The translations under genes and the position numbers were made by a program. A DNA stretch of 64,000 nt. Source: Termitomyces sp. T153 (Eukaryota; Basidiomycota; Agaricomycetes; Agaricales; Lyophyllaceae). The DNA lies in contig JACKQL020000041.1 in the NCBI GenBank assembly GCA_018296165.2, positions 248,001-312,000 on the forward strand. Reading direction: 5' to 3'. Numbering within the stretch: position 1 is the stretch's first letter; the number at the start of each line of letters is the position of its first letter. Shown in pieces: positions 21,186 through 32,639 of this stretch. The notes under the pieces are model-generated. The model worked only from the letters and a program-made list of their open reading frames with translations, made no database searches and was not told the origin of the DNA.

Positions 21186-21895
21186 TGTCATGACCCATTC
21201 CATTCCCCCCTTCCCTTCACCATTATCCAACCTCAGATTCTACACAGTCCCTCTCTAGATCTCAGCCACACCCCCAGATCTTAGCCACAGTCCTGTTTCA
21301 GCCACATCCAGGTTTTAGCCACCTCTAGGACCGCTTTTCCTGTTCCAGATCATTCCCACAGGCACAGATCCTTTCCACAGGTTCCAGATCACTTCCACAG
21401 GTTCCAGATCACTTCCACAGGTTCCAGATCACTTCCACAGGTTCCAGATCACTTCCACAGGTTCCAGATCACTTCCACCTGTTCCAGATCACTTCCACCT
21501 GTTCCAGATCACTCCCACCTGTTCCAGATCACTCCCACCTGTTCCAGATCACTTCCACCTGTTCCAGATCACTCCCACCTGTTCCAGATCACTTCCAGGA
21601 TTGCTTCCCTTGTTCCAGATCGCTTTCTCATGACTTAGATCACTTCCATCTTCTCCTTTTGGCAGTGTCCTACAGCTATATAAGGTCCCTTAGTCTGTAG
21701 CTACACCCCAGCCTTGACATTACCTGATATCTTGTTTGTGTTCTGTTGTTATCTGATCTTCTCTCCATTCATTACTCGCTCTCATTTCTTAGTCTCTTAG
21801 TTTCTTTCCCTATTTACATACTTGCTGTTGGCATCACCTCCCCAAGGTGGTCTTGGCTCCTGTAAGAGTCCCCCTCCAGGACTGTGGTCCTGACA
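21186..21895 (+). repeat. 3' LTR of the TRIM (710 bp)
   Basis: Near-identical to 19982-20711 apart from a few substitutions and one missing 20 bp unit. Confidence 0.92.
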
Positions 21896-21900
21896 CCAAT
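21896..21900. repeat. Target-site duplication CCAAT, right of TRIM
   Basis: Partner of 19977-19981; the HSP70 reading resumes across it. Confidence 0.9.
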
Positions 21901-22165
21901 AGCAACAGCCTTGTCGAGGTTGACACCCTTGGAAGGCTCGTGACTGAAGATGGTTTTGACAGTGTCAACAATGCAAGGCATCCGAGTCATACCACCAACC
22001 AGGATGACCTCGTTGATCTCACTGGCCTTTACACCAGCATCAGTGAGGGCCTTCTTGCAAGGGTTGACAGTGTGGGTGACAAGGGGATCAACAAGCTTTT
22101 CAAATTGTGAATGCATAAGCTTAGTATTGATGTGTTTTGTGATGACTGCCCCCAGTCAGCTTCAA

Positions 22166-22459
22166 CATTTCCACAATGTCCCTCACCACTTGAACTTTAT
22201 GCAGTGCACAAGAATAGTTCTATAAAAAAATCTAAATTTTTGCTTTTCTGCACTCCACACTTCAATCCCTTTGCTCTGACCCACAACCATACTCACTATA
22301 TTTGGTGCTATTTCTGCCCAGTCATGATTGTTTGTTATTTGATCTGTATTTGGTACATAATAAAGTATTTTTCCTCTCAAAACAAACTCAATCTTTATCT
22401 TTTGCACCCAACACCTGATCAATCTCATCCTACTCCATAAAAGTGCCCATTCCCAACAC
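22166..22459. other. Unassigned stretch between HSP70 and Gag relics
   Basis: AT-rich. A minus-strand frame (22428-22183) is open but has no recognised motif; it could continue the Gag relic to its right. Confidence 0.35.
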
Positions 22460-23640
22460 TGTTCTTGCTGGTATGTCTCCCCAGACTCAGCTGCAGTCTC
22501 CTCATTGGCCTCAGCAGGCTCCTCCTCCTGCTCTCATCAGCATCTCCCTCATCTGAGGGAGCAGCAGTATGTGCTGCTTGCATGAACACTCACAGAGCTG
22601 GCTTCATCAGCACTCTGCACTCATGGGCAAAATGCCCAACCTTTCCACACTTATAGTAGTTAGTGGATTGTCCAGCATCCTTGCCTGGTTGGCCAGCTGC
22701 AATGGCCACCAAATTTTCTCCTGCAGTGGGATGGTTTCTTGCTACCTGTACTGCACCCATAGGCCAGAAAGGCCCAGAGGCTACACCAACTTGTGGTTGC
22801 ACAGGTCTCAAGGCCAAGCATACAGCAGGCCTCCTTGCCAACTTAGATGGCTGTGGGTGGACATGATGTCTGACCTCTTCTGTATGCTTAGCCAGCAAAG
22901 TCCCAAGCTTTGGAGAGTATGCTGCTGCTAGTGACAGTTGCTGTCCTAACTGACTCTTTGTGCTGTGCTCTAAGTAGTGCACAGCAGTCTTAATGCTATT
23001 CTTATAGGCCTTTGCATCCAAGACACACTCCTTGACAGTATTCACTTTAGGAGTGAGCCCACTGTTGCATATTGATGCCACAAGCATGTCAGAGGGTACT
23101 CCCTCCAAAAATCACTCATAAATGATGAATTTGTTGAGGAAGACAGCCATGTTTCAAGCATGGTCAAGCAAGGCATCATAGAATCCTTGCACTACCTCTT
23201 CAACTGCATATACTGCATCATGGAATGCATCACATGCATCCTGCATTGTTGAGGGCTATACAAACTGATTGTACAATCTGAGGACCACATTCTTGAACCT
23301 CCAGTGGGACTGGGCTCTGTTGACATGTATTACATGTTGTAGATACCATTTCAGGGCACCTGCAGTGAGGACATTAGAATCAGGACTTTCTTGTGCTTGT
23401 GCCCATCTCTACTGTATTGGACTACTGCATAAAACATGCAGACACTCATTAGCCAGTTCTCAAGTTCACTGAACTTGGCAGATCCAGCATATGAAGTGAT
23501 TGTCTTGAACAGATCACTCCTTCAATGCTTGAGTCTGTCTGGAATTGCCAGTTGAATAGCAAGCATTTGTTCCATCACTGCCCATAGATGATCATGCATT
23601 GTCTGGCAGTGATATTTGTGGGCTTCCTCCACTCCAGGAG
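22460..23640 (-). pseudogene. Ty3-type Gag relic, minus strand
   Basis: Read leftward from about 23,640: a Gag-like start (EEAHKYHCQTMHDHLWAVM), then pieces in shifting frames (LYNRFV-like, QGFYDALLDHA). A 172-codon open stretch (23108-22590) begins MEGVPSDMLVASICNSGLTP and ends with a zinc knuckle, YKCGKVGHFAHEC, near 22,640-22,600. An acidic Glu-rich tail follows. This matches the capsid plus CCHC layout of basidiomycete Ty3 Gag. No protease or RT follows leftward, and stops break the capsid, so it is a decayed fragment. It abuts the 5' end of the LINE to its right. Confidence 0.7.
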
Positions 23641-23719
23641 TGGTAAATCATCCACAATGTTGTGGCAGGGATGCTTCTTGATCATAAACCACCATCATCC
23701 CTTCTGGGGTCCTGGCTGG

Positions 23720-25494
23720 TTCATTGAGTAGAGACAGCAATATACCTTTTTTCATGCCTTGTGCATTTCTCTGGCCTAACAAGCCAACCCAATCTGCTTC
23801 CCATATCTCTCCCACCCCCCACATCAACATCCAAAATGATGCCCCCTGCTTGTCAAAGTTTCAGACCCCCCCCCAAATGGTGCCAGCCCCCCAGACACCC
23901 CTCCTCACTCTGACAACTCCTGACTAGAGCTGACTTCAACACCTTATTGAGCAGCAACTCTGGTCCAGTCAAATCAGCTGCCAATGCAAGAAGGTGGCTG
24001 GAGGTCAAGAGTTGGGCCCAAGTGGGTGAGCCATATAATTGCCTCAAGCTTGTCTGAGTACTACTGAAAGCAGCAGCAGTTACCAAAGGAGTGAGACTGG
24101 AGAATGATGTGAAGAACACCATGCTGGCCATCGCCTTCTTCCTGGAAGATGACATTACTGACCAGAAGGCTGATGCAATCATCAATGCAGTGGCCACCAA
24201 GATCTTTGACTGTGTTAGCAATGTTGTTGACTGCCTCACCATGTCAACTGAATTTGCCTCTGCCACCAGTACCTCTCAAGCCAAAACAATGCTAACTCTC
24301 AAGGAGATATTGGCCCAGCTACAATCGGTCTCTAACTTACTCAGCAGCATGGTGAGTACCATGTACTCTGCACCCCATACCTCTGCTGTGCAACCACAGG
24401 TATAACCCTGCCCCACCTGGGCAGATATTGCTGCCTCAATGGTGCCAACCCATGTCCTACAGATCCTGTCCCAGTTCAACTTGGACCTCTCAATACAGCA
24501 CACTTGACTTCAGCAATGTCTAATTAGAGCCTCAAAAACAGTACTAGTTGAAGTCAACCTCCAGGACCCCACATCACCATAAGACCACTCACCAAATGGC
24601 ACCTTCAAAATCTGCAAGTGCCTCAACAAGCACCTAGCAGAAATTGACAAAATCATGGCTGACATGGTGACCATAGATGACATAGCACCTCACCCTGACC
24701 CAACCTGGATTAGGGGCATCATGCTCCTTGAGAGAGGTGCCTACCTGCTAGAATTTGGTACTGCTGATACAGCAGAGAGATTCAGGGACTATGCATAAGA
24801 CCTGGAGTGGGACATCGCTAAGGCTTGCCTTGGCAACTTGGCCAGGACCATTGGGAAAGCTCACAATCTAATCTTCCAATTTGTCCCCTGTAGCAGCACA
24901 TTCAACCCCTCTGACAGCAAAGACATCACTGCACTCAAAATTGAAAACAACATACCACTGCGCTCCATCATGTTGGCCACCTGGCTTAAGAAACCTGAGC
25001 CCAGGTCATCTAACTTAAATGCTCACCTCCCTCAAAGTCTCCTGCTCCTCAGTGGAAGCCACCAATATGCTGCTCTGTAAACAAGTCTATATTGCTGGGC
25101 ATCTTATTGTAGTCTGCAAGGACATTTGGAAATCCATTTGCTGTAATAAATGCCATGAATTTGGACACATCAGAGCTAAGTGCCAGAACTCCTCTAAATG
25201 TGGTCATTGTGCTAGTAACACACATGTTAGCTTGGACTGCCTCCAGAGTGCACTGGCTCAATGCATCTCATGTGGCCTGGGCTCTAACCATGAGAGTTCT
25301 TCAAGGAAATGCCCTGTGTTTGTTAAATGCTGCCTTGACCTAGATACTAAGTATCCAGAGAACAGTATGCCTTACTTCCCCACAGGTGATCCCTCTACTT
25401 GGGTTTCAAACTCAAAGAAACTCTCTGTTTCCCCTCCTGCAGCCGCTCCATGCCTTGATCCCACTGCCCCTACTAACCTGATGCCTGAAGCATG
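23720..25494 (+). pseudogene. LINE ORF1: Gag-like protein with three zinc knuckles
   Basis: The frame changes near 23,930; from there frame 1 runs through MRLENDVKNTMLAIAFFLED and a Thr/Ser-rich stretch. After stops near 24,400-24,800 it reads IMADMVTIDDIAPHPDPTW. The C-terminal part shows three Cys/His knuckles (CNKCHEFGHIRAKC, KCGHCASNTHVSLDC, CISCGLGSNHESSSRKC; about 25,140-25,310), which bind the LINE RNA in this family. It ends at 25,492-25,494, shortly before the endonuclease frame. It is broken and cannot be translated as one protein. Confidence 0.78.
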
Positions 25495-25579
25495 ATACCA
25501 AGCCTCGCTGTTAGACTTTTTGACAGCAGGCCCAAATGGCTCTCCCCCATCCATCTCTTCCCAATAATTGACCTCACAG

Positions 25580-28500
25580 AGAACTCAGAGCAGCTACACA
25601 TTTGGCAGCAGAATATCTGCAAGTCAGATACTACCCAAGCAGCAATGATGAACTCAGGAAATCCAGCTGATTGGGACATCTTGGCTATCTAGGAACCCTA
25701 CCTTGACAAGCTTGGCAACACAAGAGCAACCTGCAACTGGGTGGTTCACTACCCAGCACTTCACAGACAAGATGGAGGCTCAAGGCCATGCTCAGTCCTT
25801 CTCATCAACTCAAAAATTTCCTCTGATGCATATACTTTCTTAGATGTCCCCTCCATGACATCACCACCATCTGCTTCAATGGTAGCAATGGCCACCTGGC
25901 CCTCTTCAATATCTATAATAACTGCCAGAACAATGATAGTCTTGCTGCACTAGCACAGTTCCTCTGATCTTACTTCACCACAGCCTGCCCCTCCAAAGGA
26001 GATCAAATGATTTGGCTTGGTGATTTCAACAGGCATCACCCACTATGGGAACCTGTGGAAAACAGACACCTAAACTCTTCAGAGGACAAGACTTGCCTCC
26101 TTATCCACCTCTTAGGTGCATACCACATGGAGATGGCCCTGCCATTTGGCCAACCCACTCTCCAGACTGTCAGCAACTGCTGGACATGCCCAGACAATGT
26201 CTGGCACTGCAGCTCTGCATCTGACCCCATCATTTCCTGCTTTGTTGTCCCCTCACTGTGTCCTCTGTTAGCTGAACACCTCTCCATAGTCACTGTTCTG
26301 GAACTTCCAGTCCCCTGCACAAAGCCTAAGGCCTTGAAGGACTTCAGAATGGTTGACTGGAAGGCTTTCAATGACACTCTCAAGGAGAGATTGTCTGACC
26401 TCTCCCCAGCATGTCCAATACACACAGAAGGGGCATTTCACTCCAAGGTTGCAAAACTGACACAGCTGATACAGGAAGTGATTGCAGATAAGAGCATCAT
26501 CCCCATGTGCCATCCTTGCCCCTTCACTAAATGCTGGTGGAATGCAGAGCTGACAGCTCTCAAGCATGCCCACAACAGAGCTAACAATGTAGCATACAAG
26601 TACAGGGACATAGTGGGTCACCCTGCAAAGGCAGAGGCTCTGAGACTGTCAAAACTGATGGCTATAAGTATCCATGAGGCTGTGGCCCAATACTGGACTG
26701 AGTGGCTTGAGGACATAAGCACCTGTCAGATCTACATTGCTAACAACTATATTGGACAGGAACTCACAGACTTCTCAAGCTACTGCATACCAGAGCTGGA
26801 GACCATGGATGGAGGAGACATTGCCTGGGCCTTGACAAATGAGACTAAGGCCATAGCCTTAGCTAAGTCATTTTTCCTGTCCCCCCCTCCTTCAGTGGAA
26901 ATACCTGCCACAGCCTACCCACAACCCCTCCTAGGCATCTGGTTTTTCACACACAAATGCATCAGGGAGGCAGTTGCCTTACTGCAGCCCCATAAAGCTC
27001 CAGGTCCTGATGGGATCCTGAATGTGGTGCTGAAACAATGCATTGACATCCTAATTGATCATCTCTACTACATCTTCAGAGCTGTATTTGAACTCAACAT
27101 CTATCATAGCAGCTGGCTTGTATCAACCACTCTAGTGCTCAGGAAGCCTGGAAAACCTTATACAAAGTGGCCAAGGCTTACCAGCCCATAGGCCTGCTTA
27201 ACACTATAGGGAAGCTCCTGTCTATGCTTGTCACTGCTGACCTCTCTTTCCTGGCAGAGAAATGCAACATGCTGCCACCAGGACAGTTTGGCAGACACCC
27301 AGGTTGCAACACCACTGATGCCATGCATGCCATGGTTTGCAAAATCAAGGATGCATGGAGGGCTGGCAAGGTCACCTCTGCCCTTTTCCTCAACATCCAG
27401 GGAGCCTTCCCCAACACATCCCATGATTGTCTTATCCACAACATGCATGAGCAGGGTGTCCCCCTGTGCTACATCAGACTCATACAGTGGATGCTCTCCA
27501 ACTGCAAAACCAGACTCACATTTGATAATTTTGTGTCTGACCTCATCCATGTTCTGAATGGCACTATACAAGGGTGCCCCCTCTCTATGCTATTCTATGC
27601 ATTCTACAATGCACCACTGATTCTCACAGTGACCCCCAACATGAGGTCTGAATCAGTCTTTGGGTTTGTAGATGACATAATGTTCCTGGCCATAGGCATG
27701 ACCCTAAGAGACACCCATGGCATGCTGTTAGACATAATGGAGAGGGTGGATGGCAGATTCAATTGGTCAGTTTCACACAACTCCCCCTTTGAACTCTCTA
27801 AACTCACTCTGATGGATTTCTCATGCTCCCACTATGATGCTACACTCAAGGCTCTCACTATCACACATGCAAATGGAGATGGTACCTCCACTACACAAGT
27901 CATCAAAGTGGTCTCCACCTACAAATACCTTGGGGTTGTCTTTGACCCCAAGTTACACTGGTCAGTGCATCACCAAAAGGTCATCATGAAAGCCACATAG
28001 TGGACCATGCAAGCCACATACCTGTCCAGACCATCGGGAGGAATGCTTCCCCACTGCATCTACCAACTCTTCAACACAGTGGCAGTTCCTGCCATCACCT
28101 ACATGGCTAATGTCTGGTTCACTAGTATCTATGAAGCTCCCTCTGGGAAGAAGTGACTAGGCTCCATTGCAATTGTGAACAAGCTTGTTCCCACCCAAAG
28201 ACAGGCTGCCAGACTAACCACCAGCTTCCTGAGCATGGTCGCAGGCAATGTAGCAGATCTACACATGAATATCCTTCTAGTCAAGCTTCTCTTCTGAAAA
28301 GTGCTCAACTGGGCTGCAGTGCACCTCTCTTTTCTCTCCCCATCTCATCCCCTCTACTCCCCCATTCACAGAGCAGCCAAGTGCTATGTGGCCAAACACC
28401 ACTCACCTTTACACCACCTATTCCAAATTATGGCAATCGATCTGACCAGCCTGGAGACAGTGCTCCCAGTTCAACACTGCCCAAGCTATCTACTATCATT

Positions 28501-29460
28501 CTTGATGCATGCCACCAAGTTTAAGGAACAGGCACTGGCCTATGTAGAAAATGCATTTCAGACAATGCAGGCCACAGTCTACTGCGACAGATCCAGGTAC
28601 AAGGACAACATAGGGGCAGCAGCAGTCCTATACATGGACAGAAGAGAACCTGACATGCTCAAGTACCATCTTGGGCCCACAATACAGCACATAGTCTACA
28701 AAGCCAAGATCATCAGTATTCTACTTGGTCTTCACCTACTTGCTGACTTAGCCAACAGGCTCCCTGCCTGATTGGCCCTGGGCAATAACAGTCAAGCAAT
28801 GATCAAAGCCCTGCTCAATCAGCAACCCCACCCAGTGCACAATCTCCTCAACTGGGTCCACTCTGCCACCAAACAGTTGCATGCTAAATAGGACTGATGC
28901 ATCTGCTCCTGAGCCCACAGACAAGTGATGAGTCATGGAACAAAATGGTCAGATTGTACTTGTGGGGTCATCAAACTGCAGATCCACTGGACACCAGGCC
29001 ACACCAACTTCCAACCAAACAAATGTGTGGACAAGCTAGCAAAGGAGGCAGCAGGAGGTGCATTGAGCCCAGCAGAAATGCTTCTGAGGACTCTGAGGAA
29101 AGGCCCCCTACCCACCAACATCTCTGTAACCCACCAAGTGGCCCTCAAGGCCACCAAAGCTGACTGGAAGAGAAGATGGAAGAAGTCCCTGCATTACCCA
29201 ACAATGCATGCCATTGATCAGTCCATGCCCTCTAAGAGGTACATGCAACTTGTCCAAACTCTAGACAGGAAGCAATCCACAGTCCTGACACAACTCTGCA
29301 CCCAACACATCCTCCTAAACTACCACCTGTTTTGGATTCAACACTTGGAAACTCTAGTTTGCCCACACTGCAGCAGTATCATGGTTGAAACCATGTGACA
29401 TCTCCTCCTGGTCTGCCCATACTACTAGTTTAAATGACACAGACACCTCTGCCACAAACT
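25580..29460 (+). pseudogene. LINE ORF2: endonuclease, reverse transcriptase, RNase H
   Basis: The endonuclease starts near 25,595 (IWQQNICKS) and shows WLGDFNRHHPLWEP at about 26,010-26,050 in a 394-codon open stretch (26007-27191). The RT begins with HKAPGPDGI (27,000), shifts frame at about 27,170, and gives QFGRHPGCNTTDAMHAMV, LFLNIQGAFPN (palm A, Asp expected where Asn is seen) and FGFVDDIMF (catalytic YxDD, intact). RNase H relics are YCDRSRYKDNIGAAAVLY (28,580) and WTPGHTNFQPNKCVDKLAKE (28,990). The Cys/His end is CPHCSSIMVETM (29,370). Not functional. Confidence 0.88.
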
Positions 29461-30039
29461 ATGTTGCAAAGCTGAGTTCCTTTCATTTCTACTGTCCTCT
29501 GCCAATGCCTTAGGCCCTCTGCTCAGCTTCATGCATGCCACCAACCATCTCTGGATTCTATTACCCAAAGACAAGGCTACTATGCTAGAGGATCACACAG
29601 ACTGGCAACCCAACCCCAGTACAGGACCTCATGCCCAGAATCCCACCCCAATCTAACTCTACCACATACTAATTTTGGCATCAGATCAACACCCATTCCT
29701 CCCTCCAACCTCACACCTCCTTTCAGATTGGGCATGCAACTGTGATGCTCAAACCTCCACTGCCCACACCATGGATGGACTTCATAGCTGTACCTAGACC
29801 ATGTTCTTAGAACAACATATCCAGGGCCTAATAGGGGAGCATGGTCTAAAATAGCCAAGAAACACCAGCCTGCTCATTCTCCATGTATATGGGGGGGCAA
29901 GGAATTCCATGGCTCTTGTAGTTCATTAGCACTGTAGCAGCCTTAGCACAGCCCCACATGTACCATGCATGATGACACTATATGTCAAGCATGTTTAATG
30001 AAAAAAAAAAATATTGTGGCAGCATTGAAAACTGCTGTG

Positions 30040-31660
30040 GCTGTCTCTCTAAGAGGACTGTAGTCCTCCTACCAGCTCTATGACCCCTGTCATCCTCTTC
30101 ATTCACTGGACCATTACCTGGTCCATTAGGATCTGGTGGACCTCCTCCTGGGGGTGGTGATAGTCCTCAACCAGGAAAAGGCAGTCCTCTTCCAGGTCCT
30201 CCATCACCTCCACCTGGCCCAGATGGTTCACAACAAGGTGTCAAGGGCAGAGTGGACTCAGGATCACTCTCAGGTGATCCTCATTGTATATCTACTCTGC
30301 CCATTGCTTGATTGCCAGACCCACTTGAAGGGGCATTCCCTCCTTGGTTGGTTGGCCTAGGATGTGCATTGGGGCTACTCATAATCCCAACATGCTCATC
30401 CACTAGGGGAGAGTGAGATTCTTGCTCTTTCCTCTTGATGGGCCTGGTATGTTCTGGTAGAATGTAATCCTCTAGCCATGCATTGTAGGTGGTATTTCCC
30501 TGGAACACCACTCCTTGGTTGTCTATGTAGGACTGCCCAAAGTCCTCAAGGTCACCATTGTGGAATTGCTGCAATGCAATTCTGCCTTTCCAGATCAATG
30601 CTCTATGTGTTGACCCAGCCATTCTCCTGCACACTATAAGATGCTCAATTGTAATCACTGACCCAGCTTCTATGGAAGCTAGGTTAGGAGCCACAATTGT
30701 GCTCAACGTAGCCTATCTCTGACAGTCCACTGCAGCCTGTCATGCCATATAGTCATGCAGTGTCTCTCCAGGCTGCTGTGGCACTAGTAATAGAGTCAAT
30801 GCTTTGTCAACTGGAGACAGTGGGTGTAATTGAGCCCCACCTACAAATGGCAATGGCATTGTGGACAATACCTGCAATCCTTGTACCTTCTTTTGCTGGA
30901 GGTCATCTGCTACCTCCTATGCCAGAAAAAGCATATCAAGTTCCATGAACTTTACAGGGTCAGTTGGGATGATTCCCTCACCCAATGACCACTGAATGGC
31001 AATATGTTTAGCTACTTATGCAGCTAAATGTTGCTGGGTTGAGGTCTTTGGAACCTCAACCTAGCCTTGCCAGAATATCAACACCCTCCTATGGAGGATG
31101 TCATTTGGATTTGCTTCACCAATCAGTATCTAAGGTGTTTCTGACATCTTCTGGAATTGTCTCAATGAATGCAGAGGGACCCACTGTCCATGAACCCAGC
31201 ATAGATCCCATTCACAAGTGTACAGGACTGTGGGCTCTGTGACAAGGTTCTTCCTCACCTCTCAGTGGTGTCATCACTATTAAGGAGTCACCAAGACCTC
31301 CCATGGCCTCTGGGAAGGATCTCAGTCCTTCCACTCACAGCATGGTAGATGCATGCAAGAGGGTCTTCCCCCTGCTTGCTGCCCCTGCCACAACCCTCTG
31401 GTTCAACTGTCAGGTACATTTGAGCAGAGGGCACTAAAGTGCCCTCCATTGTGGAGGTCATTCAATCACCCAACAATGGTCAAACAGGAGTAACTGCTGG
31501 CAATCCTCCTGGCATCCACTCTCCCTCCCCACACCATGGTGTGATGTGGCAACCTCCACTGGTTTGTGTGGAACAGCTTGCACTGTTCCATGAAACCCTG
31601 GTTCAGACCTAGACCTGACTACCTGACCTTCCATGGTTACTATTGTGCCCATTGCAGAAG
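30040..31660 (-). pseudogene. Unidentified minus-strand coding relic
   Basis: The minus strand reads as decayed protein in several pieces: GQVVRSRSEPGFHGTVQAV (31,630), then broken text including ETIPEDVRN (about 31,150). An open 141-codon stretch (30706-30281) contains IEHLIVCRRMAGSTHRALIW and GDLEDFGQSYIDNQGVVFQG. The end is Gly/Pro/Asp-rich (SPPPGGGPPDPNGPGNGP, near 30,150). The acidic Pro/Gly tail recalls Ty3 Gag proteins, but I see no zinc knuckle or enzyme motif, so the family is not assigned. CpG depletion matches surrounding TEs. Confidence 0.4.
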
Positions 31661-32639
31661 GCAAATGTTAAAATTTTAATGTTCTGCTTCTCACTCCACA
31701 AACAAGTACATGCTTGTTTGACTTAAAAAATGTAATGTTTCTGTTACAAGTTGTGCAGCTTACAGTTCACACCTTGTAAGTCAAAACCAGTCAATTGGTT
31801 CTAATCTATGAAGTATGAAGTAAGGTGCTGCCTTATGCAATTACAATATGGGTATTTATGGGTAGTGTCATGTGATGCTACCTTATAATATAATATACAA
31901 ATTAATACATATTACTACTTGGGTACTAAGGAAGTAATGGGCACTCTGTTACAAGAGGTGCAAGTGATGTGCAATAGATGATGATTGATATTGGCAATCT
32001 TTCCACAACATTAGGTATTCTCAAAGAAAATTTTGTTGTGAAAGTTTTCCTCAAGTAATATGCACTAGGCTAAGATAGGAAAGCCACCATCAGACTGTCT
32101 GCCAAGATGGACAATAGAAGGGACAATAGAAAAACAGATATTCATTGGTGTTGGTGATATTAGCAACAAATCAGATTTCCTCACAGCTGGTGTAGTTCTT
32201 CAAGGTTATCTGAGATCTGTGCCCCTTGGTAGGTGAGGAAAAAATTAGCAAGACTTTGTACAAGACAATTTGATTGAATTGGCAGAACTTGTGGACTGCT
32301 GGCCAATGTCTGGTCTGCTGAATGGACATCTGATCCAGTAGGTCATCTGATCTGGTAGGCCATCTATGGACATTCTTCAATTGGTGCAAGACAGTCTAAT
32401 GAAGAGACAGACAGTTTTTTGACACAGAGAGAGACAGACCTTCCCAGCTGGCCTTTGTCCACTCTGGTGGGCAGACTCTGGCTCCAGTGCATTTTCTATG
32501 AAAGTTTTTGATGTGAGTGAAAGATCATGTAATTCAGTGTTTGACAAAAATTGAAATTAACAAATGGGCCTACAAAATGTCCTTGTCCAATGAGCCCATA
32601 CCCAATGTCTGCCAGGTGCTAGAACCAATATTTTCTCTG
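31661..32639. other. Unassigned AT-rich stretch
   Basis: No gene, LTR or repeat recognised on either strand. Confidence 0.4.

Larger units (their letters stand above)
19982..21895. mobile_element. TRIM-like non-autonomous LTR element (1.9 kb)
   Basis: Two long direct repeats (19982-20711, 730 bp; 21186-21895, 710 bp) enclose only 474 bp. The repeats begin TGTCATGACCC and end GGTCCTGACA, with TGTCA/TGACA inverted termini. CCAAT at 19977-19981 and 21896-21900 is the 5 bp target duplication. A purine tract (GAAGGGGGAG, 21173-21182) lies just before the right LTR, so the element reads on the plus strand. The inside encodes nothing recognised; a 103-codon frame from 20663 has no known motif. It must have been mobilised by enzymes of another LTR element. 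The near-identity of the LTRs suggests a fairly recent insertion. Confidence 0.92.
19888..22165 (-). pseudogene. Mitochondrial-type HSP70 fragment split by a TRIM
   Basis: The minus strand from about 22,165 reads HINTKL then [31 protein letters not shown] and [15 protein letters not shown] up to 21,896. It resumes beyond the TRIM at 19,981 with [21 protein letters not shown] and stops near 19,888. The [10 protein letters not shown] form is DnaK/mitochondrial, not cytosolic, HSP70. Only about 110 of some 650 residues remain, so this is a captured or relic fragment. Family changes such as Arg to His and Pro to Leu fit C-to-T decay. A frameshift lies near the HINTKL segment. Neither the ATPase nor the substrate lid is present. 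Confidence 0.85.
23700..30012 (+). mobile_element. Tad-clade LINE, nearly complete, decayed
   Basis: A non-LTR retrotransposon with ORF1 (zinc knuckles), an ORF2 with apurinic endonuclease, RT, RNase H and a C-terminal Cys/His segment, then a 3' UTR ending in an A-run at 30000-30011. The RNase H domain plus fungal host points to the Tad/I group. No LTRs or clear target duplication were found; the 5' boundary (about 23,700) is approximate. CpG is nearly absent and many stops and frameshifts interrupt it. A related 3' end occurs at 37,930-38,085. Confidence 0.85.

Noticed and set aside
19888..22165. Functional HSP70 gene
   Set aside because: Only about 110 codons remain, interrupted by the TRIM, with a frameshift and no ATPase or lid domain.
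26036..26621. Minus-strand frames over the LINE endonuclease
   Set aside because: Antisense shadows of ORF2; no motif.
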